The translations under genes were made by a program, and so were the position numbers. DNA of 64,000 nucleotides from the NCBI RefSeq assembly GCF_964204865.1, contig NC_135262.1, positions 10,602,001 through 10,666,000 on the forward strand, given 5' to 3'. The notes beneath the pieces are model-generated. The model saw only the letters and a list, made by a program, of their open reading frames with translations, had not been told where the DNA came from and did not search any database. The stretch comes from Styela clava. Its lineage: Eukaryota; Chordata; Ascidiacea; Stolidobranchia; Styelidae. This document shows, in pieces, positions 20,352 to 34,300 of the stretch (positions are counted from its first letter, which is position 1; each line of letters opens with the position of its first letter).

Positions 20352-22377
20352 CTAGGACGCACCGCTTCTAGTTGATGATGTAGACAAGACACGCCCTCAT
20401 CGACTGGAGCGGTAGATGATAGCAACTTACATTTATTTGAAGCACTGAGAAGAATGTCATCGGACTAATGGTTGACAGTGAAGCTGTTTCGAAAGCAGAT
20501 TTAATGTGTCTATAGATGATAGATAGATCTTGGTGCTACTGTTTTTCTCGTATTTGTAATGTCTTTTCATGGTTACTAGGCAATCAATGCATTTTGCAGA
20601 TTCGCGTGTAAACAAAGAACAACAACATTCATGGGCTAATGACTGAACCCTGTGGTATGAAAAAAAACTTTGTTTGCAGAAGTATATTGTTGGTGTGAGA
20701 AAAAAATCGGCTTTATTGCAAAATAATATACACGCTACAGTAAAGACTATAAATAAGATTATATAGAAGAGCAGAATAGGAGTTTGTAAGTAAATTATCT
20801 GGACTGGTTCCATATTTGGGATTTATTACAGTGGTACAGGGGGCTTGCATGCAAGCAAGATATAAGTTAATCCGAGCCAATAATGAAAATCAGTACCGGT
20901 ACTAGATTATTTAAATTGGAGTATCTTGACGCTTGTATCCAGTGAGACAAAGAATGAATTTGTGTCTAACAAAATTATAAAAATCTATGCATATACTATT
21001 TCGATGAAAACAGAATGTTGCTACACACTAGAAACTAAAATCACGCTGTTATATTATTCCATCTGTAAGCGCTTGACAGGTGAACTAACATCTCCAACCT
21101 GATTTGAGAAACCTTAATATTATTCTAATGTATTATATTTGAACATCACAGTTATAATATAAATTGATGGAAATGTATATATATAATCAAACAAGAATAC
21201 GATGACCCCCAATATGTAGAAACTAATGGGCTTCACAAAATATTTTTGCAAAATAATTCGCAGCGCCATCAACCACATTGTACAGAAATGATATGTAGTA
21301 GTAGTATGCAAAAGGATTGCCGGGCTTGACCAGCCAATATGTACAAGATTTTGATGACAAGGGTACTCACTGAAACATTGGGTAATTTGAATATTGTGCC
21401 ACTGACTTTGGTTCACAAATCAGTTCTCAAGAAAACTAATTATCGATCTACTAAATCCAATACCCAACCAATTAATAATATCAGTTGTCACTCAATTGAA
21501 GACATTTTTGATCAGAAAATGCATTTAAAGAGAAAAGAAAACACAGACAAAAAAAAAATATATATACAGTAAATTTTAACTTATGGCCACTATTGTAAGA
21601 AAAAGTTGATTTTTTTAATAGTCACTGCATTTTGTTGGAAACTAGTCTCGCTGTATAATACTCCTTGAGCAAAGACCGCTCACCGCACAATACAAACAAT
21701 GAATGGAAAGATATACTGTTTCAGGGATGTCCAACAATTTTTCAAACTCACATTTTTATCATGACGATTGTTATCAATATCAGCATCTTACTTTGCGAAG
21801 TATAAAGGTGCCTTTTTTCAGCTAAGCACAAAACTTTATATCATCATCACCTTATCTTAGATGGAAAATGGTATAGATAACCTATGTCAAACCAGAAAGT
21901 GTTTCTACTCAGTTATTTAGCTGCAATTACACAAAATCGTTGCCCAGTAAATTGGAATGAAATTTTACAGAAACTGGATAATTTGGACATACCATAAGTC
22001 AGCTGACAGACTTCAACAGTTCACTATAATAAGACACAAACATATATATATATAAGTAATGAAAATAAGGAAAGGAAAATGAATTCAAGAAGGAAGGGCA
22101 CCACGTATAATAAAGCAGATACACAACTTTAAACTATGGAGTTTCTATGTTTGCCAATCTCATAACTTATAGCAGAGAGGAGATATAAAGCTGTTTTCTC
22201 CAGCTTTTATATTCATTTTGTACAGTATGAATTTTTATTTTAGAATTCCGGTCGGTGAAGCATGGGCATACAAAATATGAAAGTCTTGTAGGTCTTTGGC
22301 CCGTGTTTGATCATGTTAGTCTCTTTTTACAGATTTTGCATGAAAGAGAATGTCAGTCAAAAATTAATTAATCTTGC
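20352..22377. other. Convergent 3' regions of NUP58 and UBL3
   Basis: NUP58 (+) and UBL3 (-) end tail to tail 2.0 kb apart. A TTTATT at 22234-22239 is a candidate minus-strand polyadenylation signal about 140 bp beyond the UBL3 stop. I see no further gene. Confidence 0.45.
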
Positions 22378-25300
22378 TCATTGAATTGTACAACAATTAG
22401 TGCATCTGCCTTCGTTTGACTTTTCCCGATTTCGTTCCCCTATGAATTTAAAAGAAGTATTATACAATGTTAGAATCTAACCATTCAAGCAAATATTAAT
22501 TGGCGATGCATACAATTGAGGGGGTGATAGTCCCGTCACCAGTAAATAACATTTCGTTTCTTCATATAATTATAGTACTGTACAAGGTAGCCATTTAATA
22601 ATTTCTAAATTTTGTTATGAAGTCAGTTTTCAATATAATCTTAACCAGGTTTGTTTTATTTTAAACAGTGTTAATATGAGTTTTATATCTCATTTAATAC
22701 TAATAATTGGTATGTCCGCCATTAGTTGAAATCTTTTACATTAAAACAGGACATGAACAACCTGTATACTAATTAGCAAGAATGGAAATATTTTCATTTT
22801 AGCAAATAATACCGGTGAGAAAAATATCCAATGTAGAATTTACCAAAGTGAGCTACAAAGTCAAATAAAATATTACCTTGTGAAGGCATTTCAGGAAGAT
22901 TTTCTCTTGGTACTAAGTGCATAACGACTAATTTTCCTGTTGGAAGTTTCAGAGCTGAAATTCAAGTCAAGAAATAATATTTAATGCACCTGATAAAAAT
23001 CTTAACAACAAAACAGTCAGTGAACTTCACCTATCAGCCTAAATAAAACCATCCATGAAGTTATGGTAGCACTAGAACCAAATGTGAAGCAAAAATCCCA
23101 GGTTGGGAAACCTTACATAAAATATATGGCCTAAGAAGGCATATCTGATATAGATTATTAATACATCGATCGATCGATGCATGAACTAATATTTACTCTT
23201 TCAACTTAAACTCATACAACCCCCATTCATGTATTATTCTAACACAATTCCACATTACTGATATATTCCAATTATAACCATATTTCAATAATTAATTACT
23301 AAGAGACGACAGTCAATATTGAATCTAGAAAATAGGATTAAGACGATTTAGTGCAATTGATCCATTGATTTATAATTCCTTGTGGGCTGTGAGACAATTA
23401 GTAGAATACAGCAGGTTTTGTTTCTTGGTAATATATATATTGCGGTGAAATGAAATATTTATGCAATATATATGAAAATTCAACTGTTTGAAATGTAATA
23501 AGTGATAATGGCATTTTGGTGTTGTATCTATAAATAGTATTTGTCTTGTTATATAATTTTCAATGTAGCTGGCAATCAGAGCTGCAGAGTCGATGAAACA
23601 ATTTTTGACTTAAGATTTATGGAAATTTCGAATCTAGCTCGATGACCACATAACACAGTTTGACTCAAAACGTAAAACAGATGTTTCTGATGTTAGTGCA
23701 TCAAAGAAAGGAAAAGGCCATCAGCATGGAAGTGAAATTAGACATTATTAAGCGATTTAAAACGGTGAAACACCAACGAACATTGGTAGGTCGAGTATAG
23801 AGTCATTTATCTATAATGTTCCGACTTACACCAAAATTTGGGTTAAACCGCGTCTCAAAAACGGAACAACGTCGTAGGTCGAGGACTCCCTGTATAAAGC
23901 AGCGATACTTAAGTTTCTAATATTTAATTAAAAAGATAGGAAATTTTAATTTCAAAAGTACCGGTATTGGCGGCAAGTAGTACCATATATCTTGGCATAT
24001 AAGCAAAGTTTAAAACTGAAAAAAAGGTTGCCAAACTAGGTTTATACTCGCATAACTCTAATAGCACTCAAAATGAAATGACAGTTGGGTGACCTTATTC
24101 CAACAGCTACAACTTGTACGACATGTTACGATTTGTAGGGGCGGCTCATATTCAAATTATTATAAATTCACCGTTTCAATGGATTGACTTATATGCGAAG
24201 ATATGTGTTAAATTACTGTATTTCCCCGGGTATTAGGTCGATTTTATTTTTTCTGGGATTTGGTTATTTTTCGCAAAGCTTCTCAAACATGATTTACTTC
24301 ATATATGAATTGATATATTTTATAATGTATCGCCAAAGTGTCTGCCAATCAAGACCATTTAATTGATTTTGTACTGCCAGCTGTTATTTGTATTATTCCT
24401 TTTAACAGCTACTTCAAGATGATTTATGACCCTTCCGTTTTGCTTATTCAGGGAAAAACAACACAAGACTGGAAAACAAAGCTGTTAACTAACCCATGAA
24501 TGTACAGCGCAGTACTTATCACACTATATTCATAAATTATTTCAATATTTCAGGGTTGTTCAAAATGATTGAAATTACCGCTTTTATTGTTAAGAAATAA
24601 TGCTGTGTGTATTATTCTACCTGAAACGAACATGACCTGGTTCTAACCATATAAAAGTCCAAGCGCATATTAATGTTCAACTGACCAACAAAGAAGCAAT
24701 TTTCCAGCTCGTCTTATTGGAGGGCTATATGGAAAACCCCTTTTTTTTCAGAGCTAAAAATAGGCTTAAAAATAGACTTATTCGCCGGAAATACGGTATA
24801 TTCAAAACAAATCTCAATTGATATATAATAATTTATGCAAATTTTTCTAATATGAGATCCGAGATCCTAATCAGAATAAAATATACAGATATTATTTATA
24901 AATACCTCCCAATGATACATTTCCATGTAAAAATCTGCCTTGGTATATTAATCTTAATATTCGATGATTGTCAACTCGGTCTTCCCAATCTGAAAAAAAA
25001 TAAAATAATGTCAAGTTAGAACCAGTTGGAACGACTAAAGAAAACCTTGGTTGTTTTTTGAAAATTTGATGACCTATAAAAACCAAAACCCAAGTCATTT
25101 GGGACAATCCTATTATAAACGAAAAACATAATTTTTGTGCAAAGCGTCCTAGATTAATAAAACTTTTGGCAGCAATCATAAACAAACAGAAATCCATGTG
25201 TTAATGAATAAATTTCCGTAGAACTAATCAAAAAATTTATGGATTCTGTTTTTTTGATCACACACCTGCCCCAAACATGGACCAAACTCTATATTACCAA

Positions 25301-28300
25301 ATATTATTAATAACAAAACAATCCCATAGGTACACTTTGTGCCCAATAATCTCACAGTCAAACTATTACAAAAATTTTTTTGTTAAAAAGTCTCGTTTTT
25401 TTATAAATCAACATCATAACTACCCAAGGATAAACTCTGATTAGAAGAATTTAGAGATATCGGAGAGACTTTTGGTCAGAACAGCTTTCCCCTATACACC
25501 AGTTAACTCAGTATAGAATGACATATTACAACTTTTCCAAGAAAATATCAAGTCTCAAATGCTCCCTTTTATGAGAAGAATAGGGATAAGCATGACCAGT
25601 ATTGGATTGCATGAATATTCATTTAGAGTTTCATGTTACTATATTACCACATGGAATTCCAATAATGAAACTTTGAGAATATAATCAATAAAATTTTTTG
25701 TATACCGAATATCAAGTAATCAATAACTACTGAGACGAAATCCAATATCAATACAGAAATGAGGGTTTTACTAGACCTTCTATTACACAACAGAATTAAT
25801 GATATGTAAAAGATAAAATTTGTATTACCAAATATTTTAATACTGAATTTTTTAGGGATTTGCACACTTACTAAAAAGGTTGGCTAATACCTGAATCTAC
25901 TGAAATTCTGAGATTGTGGTTAGTTGTAATGTAAGTTTACAAAAGAGAATGACATTAACATCCCCATATAGCATTGATAGAAGAAAATTCATAACAAGCT
26001 CAGCTAGCTCGGATTAACCACAATAAATAAAACAGACAAAAACCATGTAAATCACTATAACATCTTTTCAAATTCAACATTCTATAACAAGAGTTATATT
26101 CATGATAACATCAGTGAGATATAATTTAACATGGCTGAGTTTGAGGCCTATCCATACAATAGAATTGAAGTAATGGAAGTTTAGTCAGCTTTTCAATTGT
26201 TGAAGGAAAATAGAACCATAATAGAAAAATTCATGCCTCATTATGGTGCTGTATGAGTTATGTGCAGGAAGTTTTTCTATTGACAAACAGAATACATAAC
26301 CTATATTTTAAAACAGGATTCACAATTTCCCTTTAAACATGAACAGTTTCCATTGTGTAGCGAATTTAAACAAGACGGGAACCTTTCTGTGTTATTCAGA
26401 TGGTGCGAGTGGCTGACAGTTAACACGTACCAAAATGTATAACTGAATACAGCTGCTGATTTTCAGTTATCCTATTGTATGTGATAATTCTGGATACAGT
26501 TCAATAGCGTAAAGTCATCTTCCCCTATTGGGTGGTAATTGCTGCAGGCTGCTCAATTAGCATCAGTGGGAGACAGAAGGCGAAATAAAAAACATTTTAC
26601 CGCTGATTGTTGATGTTATCCCTACCTATTTCCACAAATTTTCTATTATACTAACTAACACATAATATTCAGTTTAATTCCAATGTAATTTATAGAAATC
26701 TACTAGAATTGGACAAAAAATATTTCCATATGCTGTGAAAAGAATGTACGGTAATTCTCAAGCCACATGTGAAGCGCACAAAACATTCAAATCATCTAAC
26801 TGGTTAAGTAAGGATTTATCCAATGATATGTCATATTGGTACTTACTGATTGTATTACCTTACATTGTAAAATTGAAAAGAGCTAGGCTATATGAGATAT
26901 AAAATTAAAAACCGAACAGCAAAAAATTGTGAACGTCCAGACAATTATGATATAATCCATTTAATTCATGTATTGTCGTCTTTAATATAATTACATACGC
27001 TGATCAATAATATTAAATATTATATGTACTTCAATGTTTGTATTATAATATTACAAATAAAAGCATATCGATACTTAACATTAGAAATTCTTAAGAACCT
27101 ATGACAAAAATAAAAATTGACATTCAATTTATAATAATATAATAAGGGATGATCAATTGCAATGACCTGGCATTATAGTAAATTAGAAGCTAATAAGATG
27201 TCATTTATTAAATGGGTCGCTTGATTATAACCTATGGCAAGCAGTCATATAATATATGGGCTGCTTTATATTGATAAATTGAGAGTATATTGTAACTGTG
27301 TGGAATTTATAGACAAGGTGCGATATTTTGTATTTTTCATCATAAAAGGCACTTATTTGGCTCTGAACAAAGCATTATACAAGCAGCCAGTGATATCTAT
27401 TGAAATCATTCTGGTTCGGCATTATCTTTCCAATAGATTTCACCCTGAGTAACATGGGAGGCTTGGGATTGGAACCTGATATATGTGATCTGCAATGCCA
27501 GTATAACAAGTTAAGACTATCTTGAGGCTCAAAATTGTAGCGATGGCTCGTTTATAACTCATTGCGATTCGACAAATTTTCGAAATTTGCTCGATATTTT
27601 CAACACTTTCACATTCGGAAAATATACTTTATTATAGTGGCCTATCATTACACAGTTGGAGCTATTCCGATCTTATACGAATATATACCTAATTGAGCAT
27701 ATAAATACAAAGGTTATTATTTTATTCCAAACATTATTGGTATACATATATAAATGATTGTGAACTATTTCATTATGTAAAGCAATAGCAATTTGCAAAT
27801 ATTAGGGCTTTTAGGTGGATATTTTCAACCATCACAAATCCGAATGAATACATGCACAAAGATCCATCATATTTAACACTTGTATTGAATTCTAGGCGCT
27901 CCAGAGGTGTGTGTACCAATATGGAGGTAACTAAGTTTGCTCGCCTACTTTATGTCAAGTTGTGTAAAGGGACTGAAGCCTATGGGCTCGAACTCGTAAT
28001 AGAACTAAAAATGGAAAATCGAATAAAATTACGGCCTAACCCTAACCCGGTACACACACTACAGGAGTACCGAAATCTATGTATTGTAAATTTATAGGTT
28101 CTTTGTTGTCATATTAAAGGGTATATTGACCTCGTATAAAGCATTTGTTGTCGGTAACATACAGTAATAATATGCTTTGTAAATATGCATAACACAAAGA
28201 ACAACATGATGTAATGTATTGCAGTTATTTTCTACAAACAAATTGCATAACTGATAAAATAGTAGGCATTCGTAATTTAAATATGTTTTTTGTGCAGAAG

Positions 28301-31300
28301 ATCTGCAAGAAGGTATTACATGTATCTTTTAAATCAACATTGTTCATAAAATATATTTATTATCAATTCAGATTGTTTTCATACAAAATTCGCCAATAGT
28401 AGCATCATATTCAATTTGGATTAGATTATAGAACTCAGCCAAAAAAAATATAGAACATAATTTTTGTCTAGAGCATCTTAGATCAGTTGTCGGCAACCAC
28501 CGGGCCGCGGCCCATCATCGGTCCGCGGAAAAGTTCCTACCTCGACAATCCAACCACAAATCCTTCGACTAAAAACAGCAAACCAGACAAACACAAGGCA
28601 TTAGCTATTGCTAACGAACATTAAGCAATACCCAGATATATTTCCAGAAGCTGTTACCTTTCACAACATCGTATTTATTTGAGGTCTGGTTTTCAATATT
28701 GACAACTACAAAAACGAAATATCGAAGTAGCCTGGATGTAAGAAACACGTTACGTGTTTCACTGTCCAGTGTCGATCATGTATCCAAATTGGAAACTGTT
28801 AATGGTCAGCAAACAAATAGAGATCTCGCATTAAATAACATCACCTTTGTTTTTACTTATCGAGCTTAAGATCGGTAAGTATGTTGATAGGTATTTGTCC
28901 GTTTGTTTGTCTGTTAGATGAACGCGATATCTCAAGAAGGCTTGGTTGAATCTGCTCCAAATTTTGCATGTGCATTCATCATATCTCGGACCAGAGGCCT
29001 ATTCATTTTGGATGAATCATGTCCGATAATTAGCGAGTTATTATTTGATTAGTAATGGGACACGCGGTGGATCGATAAGTCTTCGGTCCCCGACCGATAT
29101 TCTCATTTAATATATTGTCAACGTAAATTTCCAAACGCGTTTACTTTATTACATAGGCTTAGTCCATTTGTATAAAGATGGTCCGCCGAAAATTTGATCA
29201 GGCTATACCGGTCCGTCACTTACAAAAAGGTTGCCGACCACTGCCCTAGATCACTGAAACTGTTGGGTAAAATCATACGTGAACAGTCAAGTTCAAGAGT
29301 TACATAAATTTCATTCATTTTCATGAAACAAATTAAGAAATTAATGGGTTCTGTTTTTTGGAACCCTGTATATAATAATGAATTTAGTAATTTATAAAAG
29401 CGATTCGATTTTTACTGAAAACTATTGAGATCTGGACTTCTCGGTAGGCTACTGGGATTCATAACACGAAGAACCACAGTGTGGATAAACATTAGTACAA
29501 CGATTTATTTATTCCAATATTGACTGATCAAATGTAAAACCATCTCTGGAACTAGACAAATAAATCAGCCTGTTTTATATATTAATACACAAGGTGAAGG
29601 GACTCGAACCAGGCCTACCAACTACACTTAATAAAGCAAACAAAATAGGAAAATATGTAATATCTCTTCAATATGAGAATAACATAGCAGGCCTACTTAG
29701 AAAATGTATTGAATTTCGTATTTTAGATAGTAATTATACCTTACAGTACACCCTTGTTTCACATGGAATTTTGCTTTGTATTTGCTGTGCTACTCAAACT
29801 CTTAAAATAGAAGGAGTGCAATTTGTGCATAAGACTTGCTAACAATCTATTAGTTAAAGATTGGATAAATAAAGTACCGTACTTTTATGGGCGCTCCAGA
29901 AGTGTGTGTATGAATATGAAGGTACCGTAACTAATTTTGTTCACCTACTTTGCATCAAGTTGTGTAAAAGGAGTGAAACCTATGGGTAGGGGGTAAATTT
30001 ACTTGGCTTGGCACAGACAGTACCCAAACTGGTAATAGAATTAAAATAAGGAAAATCGGAATAAAATTATGGCTTAACCCTAACCTGGTACGCACACACT
30101 ATGGGAGTACCTTTTCACGCATAGTGAGTGAGAAATAAAGAGTCTTAAAATAGGTAAAGCATTGGGAACCACTGCCTTACATCTATATTTGGAAAATGTA
30201 TTTCTTATCTTGTAATTCACATGAAAATTTTTTGACTTGTCATTGAATGAATAAATTGAACCTATTTGATTCATACATTATAATGAATGAACATGTGATT
30301 TCCTTATGAAAAATAGTACTGCACTTCCCTATATGTGTCACTTGACAGCAAGGATATTGTTTGGAATGCCATCATATCTGTACATTTTAATCCAATCCTG
30401 TATAAATATGAATCATTTTTGTGTGTTCAATGGCCATTTTTGTCCAAAATCACATGGTCAAAATGGTTATTTTGATTACCTAATCATTAGACCAATACTT
30501 TTGTAGTCCGTTATCTTATCAGATTTACTTGCAACTGTTGTAAGGTGATTTGAGAGTATTGAGACATTGAAATAATCCTCAGGTATGCTTCAAGAACACT
30601 ATTACATGGGTACTCAACAGAACCAAAGTCGTTTAGAAGTCGTTTAGAATAATCTCAAACAGTAGGATAAAGACAATTTTTTGAGGGGGCGTGAAGTTAA
30701 TTAAAAGTAAAAATATTTGTTAGATTTGATCTTGCCTGCCTTATTTTGGATATTTACATTTAAAACTTTTCCTTTATTTACGTTGTATCCACGTATTTTC
30801 AACTTTTTTGAATAAAACATACTTTCGCCTCACTATGTGTAGCTTACTGTTAGCGAGGTGGGGCGCGAGACTTGCCAAATTCTAAAAAGGGCAAATCTTA
30901 AAAAGTTTGAAAACCACTGATCTAGAGAGATCAAAATTATTGTGCAAAGTATCCGAGATTACCAAAACTTTTAGGTACAATCACACACATACAGCAGTTT
31001 AAATGTTAATCGAATAAGTTTTCTTCATTTTCGCAGAAGCGATCAAGAAATTCATGGCTTTTGTTTTTGGGTCTCCATGTATATTTAATGAGCAATTGAG
31101 CAGTCTTAATAGTGTCAATATTGTAATCATAAAATAGGGCAAAAATACACCTTGAATTCCATATATTATGAAGCAAGTGCAAACACTAAACTTCATTAGT
31201 AATTTAAACAGTTCGAAGACTAGCTGACCCAAACACTACACAAAATTGACTTTTTAAACAACTGTGATAACAAATATAATACAAGGATAACTCCCGTGAA

Positions 31301-34300
31301 CACAAGCCCAACAGAATGATCATAAGTTGTTATTTTAACATAGGCCAGAGAAAGTACCAGATACTTGGTATGCCCAACAAACTCATTAAACGTGAGTGTC
31401 TCAAATTATTATGTCTCGAGCGAGTGAAGAGGACATATCTGCTAAACTCGATGAATAATTGATTTCAGGTGCTATGGGAATGCAGACAAAGCTTGAAAGC
31501 CACAGTATCCAATATTGAGCATTGAGGCTATTCAACAGTCTGTTACACCACACTAGAGCTATTGAGTGCACAATTGTTGGTTTCGCTTTCTTTCTCTTAG
31601 TAACCTTTCAGTACCCAAGTGTGTATGTTATTAATAACTATCGTATATTGAAAAACTGTAGGTACTTATAGTGAAGAATTTCATTATAATTATATTCGCA
31701 TCAATAGTTTATATTTTGTTTGGCTTAAAATATACATAAAGTCAATTAAATACAGCATATTGAAAAATGACCCATTCAGGAATGGCCAAAATGCATTCCG
31801 ATTTCTGAGAAAATATTTTTATAAATGAAATTTTGAATACATTCTAAATTGGGGGCAAATTCATCTGGAAAATTACATAAATCACTATATCTTCATGTTG
31901 ATCATTTCTAAAACAACATAAAAATAAAGGTCATTGGTTTCTTAGTGGTGTTTGTTACCAGTTGAGATATTGCATGTTTTGATCTGCTTGTCTGACGGCT
32001 TAAATTTCTCAATTTGAATATTTGATCTCTGGCCCTATTAACACCTATTATTTACATGATAGAGTCATCTTTATTCTTGCTACACAATCTTGCATTATAT
32101 GCATACAGGTCCACTGGCACAAAGGCACATATATGAGGAACAGGGAGAATTGTAAGTCTCGCAAAACCCCAACTGAAAATTATACCATGAGACAAATTTT
32201 ACTTTATAAATTGGAAAGATTTTCAAATGAACATATCAATTTTGGATAAGAATTATTTACCGGTAAATAGGATTTATTGAAAATAATTCAAATTACTTAG
32301 ACAACATTAATACAAATGGATTCAGATCTCCAAAGTCTGGTAAAATCAAATTTTCTGTCGCACATCAAATAAAATAGCCTAACTATTATAAAGTTGGAAG
32401 CAAAGAAATTTTTAATATTTCACAAGTGACAAAACAATTTATTTATTGAATATATAAGTCCCATTAGTACGAGATGAATAACTGAGCATTATTGTTCATT
32501 ACTTAACAATAACAAAGACTCCGTTAATCCTTTTATTGGCACTTGGATGTGACTTCCAATATTTAATTTGGATTATTGACTTTAGCATAGAAAGAGTGCA
32601 CTGTTTACTATTTTCTATTTGATCCAGAAGCTGTGGCCTGTGGGTGATTAATAACAGAAAATGTAAATATCAAAAAAGGCAGTGTGCATATATGTGATGC
32701 TGAAATACCACAGCAGAGTATGTGAATCTTCAAATATACTTAAGAACAAAATAAGAAACAGATATACTATTTCAAATAGCCTGTAGCTCTGTGACAGGAA
32801 TCCTTCAACCGGATGATTTAATTTTGGATGCAATAACTGAATATATAAACCAAATTTCATGCCTGAATATCATACACAGAGCACGGATATTGATTATTCA
32901 AGGACATTTAGTACTAACTACCCTAAGTATTGATCAAGTAATCTGGTCATACAAATAGAATACTCTTTCAGTTGAGTATAAAATACACCAAGATGGAAAC
33001 TACAGCTGCTTAGTACAGCTGAGGACTGTTTCATGAATAAAAAAATTTTCGGAACCACAATGAAATAATAAATATTACAAAAGTACAAAGGATTGTATTT
33101 GTTAGCAAATTTTCCATTTCTTAGCTCTACTCACTATTGTTGCATTGTACAATGAATCAATGTAAAATAAGTCTTATGCAAATTAATGTAAACTTATATA
33201 AATTTGTGAAAGCCTTTGAAGATAATTAACATGATATAGCAGTAAATAGTAGTAAAGGTATACGCTTAATGTTGAAAAATAAATAAAATTAGCATATTTA
33301 TATTCCCCTTTTGCTAAATCTAGTAAATAGAGCATTCCAACAAGAATTGGTAAATATTGTAGCCTACAATAGAGTATTACAGTCATTACATGTAAATGAG
33401 TTACACATCCTCACAAGTGAAGTAGCGTGTTACAATTCACATTGTTACATAATAAAAGAGACCTCCTTGGAACAAATGAAATCTAACATTATAGTTCTTA
33501 TTTACCATTATGTAACCAAATTTTTCCGTGATTTACTAGAACCATTAATTAATATTTACACCAGAAAACAGTGGAAGGCATAATCAATAATAGATGCTAT
33601 ATATTTAAAAAAGATCAATACGTCACAGCACAGATGCATGATTACTCTTGAGTTCAATATTTTATAATGTGATTTGTAACCAAAGCAGAAGTCCAAATCT
33701 TAAACGAATTTCCAAGTAATGATTTGTTTATTTTCAAGAAGAGATTTTTTATGATTTTGGGGATTTTTAGAATAGTTCTATATTAATAAGATTAATAGTT
33801 TGGAGTAAATGCAATTCCACATTTTACAAAAAAAATCTCCATTAAATTGCATGGAACAGTGAGAAATATAGAACTCATCAACAAACTTTTCTGCATTTCC
33901 AAATTTAAACTTGTTTAAACTTATAAATACATTGTTTTCTAAGCCTTTTTGTTGAACATGACCGAATTTAGAATAGGCTATTATATTCCATTTTTCAATA
34001 TTCCTGTTTGGAGGGGAAAATCATTTTTTTATTCTAATTTTTCCAACCATTTTATTAACAAGATCACTACCGCAAATATCATTTATTCACAGTACGATAT
34101 ATTCAGTTGGTAAACTGAGAAAGTAGCTATCTAAAATCACAGAAGTCTATTAATGGATTCATAGTCAAGTGTTTTATTTGAAAGTATAAGGATAAGATAC
34201 CATTCTATATGTATCGGAGCGTGATGACAAATTCAGATTCCTTAAAGTCATAGTACTCCAGTTTCACTTTTTCTGTTAGGTTAGGTACCTTAGATACAGA

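Noticed and set aside
28033..28050. CCTAACCCTAACCC, similar to telomere repeats
   Set aside because: Only two units, and the same word recurs at 30073-30086 inside the second copy of MITE family 4, so it is part of that element.
29594..29620. tRNA-like GGTTCGAGTCCC on the minus strand
   Set aside because: A lone B-box with no A-box or cloverleaf upstream.
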